16,637 nt of DNA from UMGS172 sp045637775 (GTDB lineage: Bacteria > Bacillota > Clostridia > Oscillospirales > Acutalibacteraceae): positions 1 through 16,637 of the forward strand of contig JAZUAC010000025.1 in the NCBI GenBank assembly GCA_045637775.1. Direction: 5' to 3'. The notes beneath the pieces were generated by a model. That model had not been told where the DNA came from. It saw only the letters and a list, made by a program, of their open reading frames with translations, and searched no databases. Below are positions 14,579 through 16,637 of the stretch, piece by piece (position 1 is the first letter of the stretch; each line of letters begins with the position of its first letter). Made by a program: the position numbers and the translations under genes.

Positions 14579-15046
14579 TCATTTATGGATGTACATTCTT
14601 GACATACCCGTCTCGCCGTCACATTGCACCATACAGAAAAATTCCCAGCCGTATCTTTCATAAAAACCTGTATGGTCAGTAACCAAATATACAGGGGTAA
14701 TACCTGCCAATTTCAAATCTTCAACCGCCATATTAAGTAAACGTCCCGCAATTCCTTGTCTGCGGTGTTTTTCTTCTGTATAAACGGCGCAAACATTGGG
14801 TGAAAGGTCAGGACGATTGTGAAAATCGTTTTCAATAACACCCAGACCTCCAACAATCTGACCTTCGAGCAAGCAAAGATACCAGCCGTATTCGGTTTCG
14901 TTTTGTAAGTATGCAGTCATACATTCGAGATACGCCTCATAGGGCGCCGACCATTTACTGCTGAACCACTCCGCTGCCCCACGCATCAGTTCGGGCTTTT
15001 CCCGAAGTGTAATATATTGATACTCTGTTGCCAATATTCTCACCAC
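14579..15046 (-). CDS. GNAT family N-acetyltransferase
   Basis: This 155-residue single-domain GNAT protein has the acetyl-CoA pyrophosphate-binding motif A at RRQGIAGRLL (95-104). It is preceded by the beta strand NVCAVYTEEKH and followed by VYLVTDHTGFYERYGWEF (119-136), the usual C-terminal half of the fold. The N-terminal substrate region (AEWFSSKW) does not identify the acceptor. Small-molecule or protein acetylation is possible, and a link to aminoglycoside resistance cannot be claimed. The start is GTG 15046, ten nt after the stop of the methyltransferase gene. The Shine-Dalgarno is weak, so translation may be coupled to the upstream gene. It ends just before the long palindrome terminator. 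Confidence 0.85.
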   Translation of the reverse strand: MVRILATEYQYITLREKPELMRGAAEWFSSKWSAPYEAYLECMTAYLQNETEYGWYLCLLEGQIVGGLGVIENDFHNRPDLSPNVCAVYTEEKHRRQGIAGRLLNMAVEDLKLAGITPVYLVTDHTGFYERYGWEFFCMVQCDGETGMSRMYIHK

Positions 15047-15056
15047 GCTCTGTTTC

Positions 15057-15773
15057 TTATTTTTTCTTTAAAACAATAGCAATAAAATTCAAATATTTAC
15101 ATGCTCCTGCTTCAATAGCCTTTCTGTCATTTATAGCATATTCATTGTCGCACTGTATCCAATCGTTCCAACATTCTTCATTACTTTCCATTTCATAAAT
15201 GGAAACAATCTCGCTGTTTTGAGATTTAGAAACAATGTTTTTCCAATATTCTATATCGTGGATATAATCTAATTGTTCAGGAGTCCAAGATAATAATAGT
15301 TCTTCGTGGATGTTATCGTGGCAGTCCTTTTTCATTCCCGGAACAACGATATAAGTATAACTGCCTTGCTTTACAAACGGTAAAAGTTTCTCATCCAAAA
15401 AGCCTGCATCTCTTCCAAAATAATTATAAGAATCTGTACTAACAACTGCATCGAAAAATTCTTTTTCATATTTTAAATCGGTAGCATCTGCTTTTACGGC
15501 AATAATTTCTTCCTCGGTCAGTCCCATTTCAGCAAAGAATTTTTGATTTTCCTCAGGTTCACTCCAAAGGTCGGTTGCATAAACTTTGAAGCCATATTCT
15601 TTTGCCAAAAACACAGATGTAATTCCTTGTCCGCTGCCTAAATCCATAACAATAGCACCTGTTTTAATCCTATTGTCAATCAACAATTCTTCTTCTAATT
15701 TTAACGGATTAGGTCCCATGATTTTTTGTTTGATTATATCACTATCATATTTTTGGGTTTTTAAATATTTCAT
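15057..15773 (-). CDS. Class I SAM-dependent methyltransferase
   Basis: This 238-residue cytosolic protein has a Rossmann-type methyltransferase core. Motif I is VMDLGSGQG (42-50), the acidic residue after strand 2 is in VYATDLW (D68), and VKADATDL (about 93-100) and FFDAVVSTDSYNYFG form the motif II/III region. The N-terminal MGPNPLKLEEELL stretch and the Trp-rich C-terminal part, with NEECWNDWIQ, probably shape the substrate site. The methyl acceptor is unknown. AAAGGA precedes ATG 15773 at about 9 nt. It is the first gene of a two-gene operon with the GNAT protein, which suggests a paired modification or detoxification role, but this is inference only. Confidence 0.85.
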   Translation of the reverse strand: MKYLKTQKYDSDIIKQKIMGPNPLKLEEELLIDNRIKTGAIVMDLGSGQGITSVFLAKEYGFKVYATDLWSEPEENQKFFAEMGLTEEEIIAVKADATDLKYEKEFFDAVVSTDSYNYFGRDAGFLDEKLLPFVKQGSYTYIVVPGMKKDCHDNIHEELLLSWTPEQLDYIHDIEYWKNIVSKSQNSEIVSIYEMESNEECWNDWIQCDNEYAINDRKAIEAGACKYLNFIAIVLKKK

Positions 15774-15806
15774 TTGGATTTTTCCTTTGCTATCTTGTTT
15801 TTATAT

Positions 15807-15834
15807 ATTATAACATTTTTAGGCGATTTTGCAA
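15807..15834 (-). promoter_or_regulatory. Promoter of the methyltransferase-GNAT operon
   Basis: TTGCAA (15829-15834), a 16-nt spacer and a perfect TATAAT (15807-15812), with a leader of about 27 nt. Confidence 0.68.
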
Positions 15835-15840
15835 CACATA

Positions 15841-15873
15841 CAAAAATCCCCACCGATTTCTCGGTGGGGATTT
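15841..15873. terminator. Strong orphan hairpin terminator
   Basis: A perfect 13-bp stem (15844-15856 with 15861-15873) has a TTTC loop and five T on the minus-strand side. No annotated gene on either strand ends here: PPDK upstream on the minus strand has its own terminator at 16104-16142. Confidence 0.75.
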
Positions 15874-16100
15874 GATTTGTTTTATAAAGTCAGCATGTTT
15901 TAGGGTAATACCTTTTATCACGAAAAAGGCAAAGCCGTTTATCATTTAGTACAGACAATTGATATTGTCAGAGCTTTTCAGAAAAAGTGCAGAAAATAGA
16001 GATTTTATCAAGTTTTTACGGATAACCCCAAAAAATCGCTATTTTTTGGCTGAAATAACCCTGAAATTCTTATTTCAATGCCATTTTGCAAGGTTTTGAG
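15874..16100. other. Gene-free, hairpin-rich intergenic stretch
   Basis: No credible gene is seen. The stretch holds the palindromes GACAAT-tgat-ATTGTC (15955-15970), a 9-bp stem with a CGCT loop (16028-16036 with 16041-16049), and TGAAATAA/TTATTTCA (16051-16058 with 16070-16077). It lies between two minus-strand terminators. It may be spacer, a decayed element, or an unrecognised small RNA read on the minus strand. Confidence 0.4.
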
Positions 16101-16103
16101 GGT

Positions 16104-16142
16104 AAAAAAAACGACCTCATAGAATTTCTTCTACAAGGTCGT
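16104..16142 (-). terminator. Intrinsic terminator of PPDK
   Basis: Outer stem ACGACCT/AGGTCGT (16111-16117 with 16136-16142) and inner stem TAGAA/TTCTA around a TTTC loop. A T-run follows on the minus strand (seven A at 16104-16110 plus the stem edge). It lies about 64 nt after the stop at 16206. Confidence 0.85.
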
Positions 16143-16205
16143 AATTTTATTTTGTTTTGCCTATTGTGTTATAAGGCGGTTTGCCTTTTCACACAGCAAA
16201 CCAAA

Positions 16206-16637
16206 TTACTTGCTTTCTTTGATAGCAGCCTGGGCAGCGGCCAATCTTGCGATGGGCACACGGAAGGGTGAGCAAGATACATAGTCAAGGCCGATCTTAT
16301 GGCAGAACTCAACGGAAACGGGGTCGCCGCCGTGCTCACCACAAATACCGCAGTGGATTGCGGGACGGGTAGCCTTACCCATCTTAACAGCCATATCCAT
16401 CAACTTACCAACACCGGTCTGATCCAACTTTGCGAACGGATCGTTCTCGTAGATCTTGGTGTCATAATAAGCAGAAAGGAACTTACCGGCATCGTCACGA
16501 GAGAAACCGAAGGTCATCTGAGTAAGGTCGTTAGTACCGAAGCAGAAGAACTCAGCCTCTTTTGCGATATCGTCAGCGGTCAAGCAAGCTCTGGGGATTT
16601 CCATCATGGTACCTACTTCGTACTTGAGCTCAACGCC
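16206..16637 (-). CDS. ppdK: Pyruvate, phosphate dikinase, C-terminal part (runs off the right edge)
   Basis: The last 143 residues of PPDK are present; the frame stays open to the window edge. Visible landmarks of the PEP/pyruvate-binding TIM-barrel domain are VGTMMEIPRACLTAD, the FFCFGTNDLTQMTFGFSRDDA block, HCGICGEHGGDP with the catalytic Cys, and the terminal SCSPFRVPIARLAAAQAA. The enzyme interconverts pyruvate, ATP and phosphate with PEP, AMP and pyrophosphate, and is a common glycolytic or gluconeogenic enzyme of Clostridia. The swivelling His domain and the ATP-grasp domain lie outside the window. Codon use appears strongly biased, consistent with high expression. It ends in its own terminator. 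The first internal Met at 16607 is not the start, because family sequence continues upstream of it. Confidence 0.95.
   Translation of the reverse strand, partial: GVELKYEVGTMMEIPRACLTADDIAKEAEFFCFGTNDLTQMTFGFSRDDAGKFLSAYYDTKIYENDPFAKLDQTGVGKLMDMAVKMGKATRPAIHCGICGEHGGDPVSVEFCHKIGLDYVSCSPFRVPIARLAAAQAAIKESK

Noticed and set aside
15808..15945. 45-codon minus-strand ORF spanning the orphan terminator
   Set aside because: It overlaps a strong terminator and the -10 and -35 of the methyltransferase promoter, has no Shine-Dalgarno, and its amino acids come from the hairpin sequence.
10067..16205. Genomic island or defence system
   Set aside because: The methyltransferase, GNAT and ArsC-like genes could suggest one, but no nuclease, restriction, toxin-antitoxin, integrase or att-like repeats are visible and the genes are separate housekeeping-like units.

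Overview
The window reads as chromosomal DNA of a low-to-moderate GC Firmicute, most likely a gut Clostridia of the Oscillospiraceae/Ruminococcaceae type. This is inferred from canonical sigma-A promoters with 17-nt spacers, AGGAGG-type ribosome binding sites, a SleB-type cortex/cell-wall hydrolase, a pyruvate phosphate dikinase, Clostridia-like GNAT and arsenate reductase sequences, and an rRNA-type leader. No transposase, integrase, phage gene, CRISPR array or tRNA was found.

Layout. Positions 1-224 hold a strong minus-strand promoter and leader that look like the start of an rRNA operon lying off the left edge. A secreted SleB-like hydrolase follows on the plus strand (365-1033). It converges on two tandem minus-strand paralogous lipoproteins (1094-2902, 3062-4873), each with a C-terminal GH16-like lectin/glucanase domain and a duplicated N-terminal module. 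A divergent plus-strand pair follows: an AEC-family permease and an ApgM-type phosphoglycerate mutase/putative homoserine kinase (5090-7322). Next come three small membrane-protein genes (DUF2752, DUF4234, zinc-ribbon) with clear promoters and shared terminators (7396-8693), and an acyltransferase-3 membrane protein (8808-9932). A doubtful Cys-containing small ORF (10067-10327), glycerate kinase (10392-11537), a DUF5714-ArsC fusion protein (11759-12835) and a second acyltransferase-3 protein (13079-14128) complete this stretch.

The interval 14129-14578 has no gene. It holds a terminator, a ladder of short hairpins spaced about 17-20 nt apart, and a large imperfect palindrome. A minus-strand two-gene operon follows (SAM methyltransferase then GNAT acetyltransferase, 15773 to 14579). 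A hairpin-rich intergenic stretch separates it from the C-terminal end of pyruvate phosphate dikinase, which runs off the right edge.

Most genes look like single-gene units with their own promoter and terminator, so the window does not form one pathway. The themes are cell envelope (SleB, two GH16-like surface lipoproteins, two acyltransferases), three-carbon metabolism (ApgM-like, glycerate kinase, PPDK) and small membrane proteins of unknown role. The items most worth a second look are the DUF5714-ArsC fusion, the paired GH16-like lipoproteins that both carry Asn in place of the central catalytic-motif Asp, and the hairpin ladder at 14331-14531. No clearly new multi-gene system can be demonstrated from the sequence alone.
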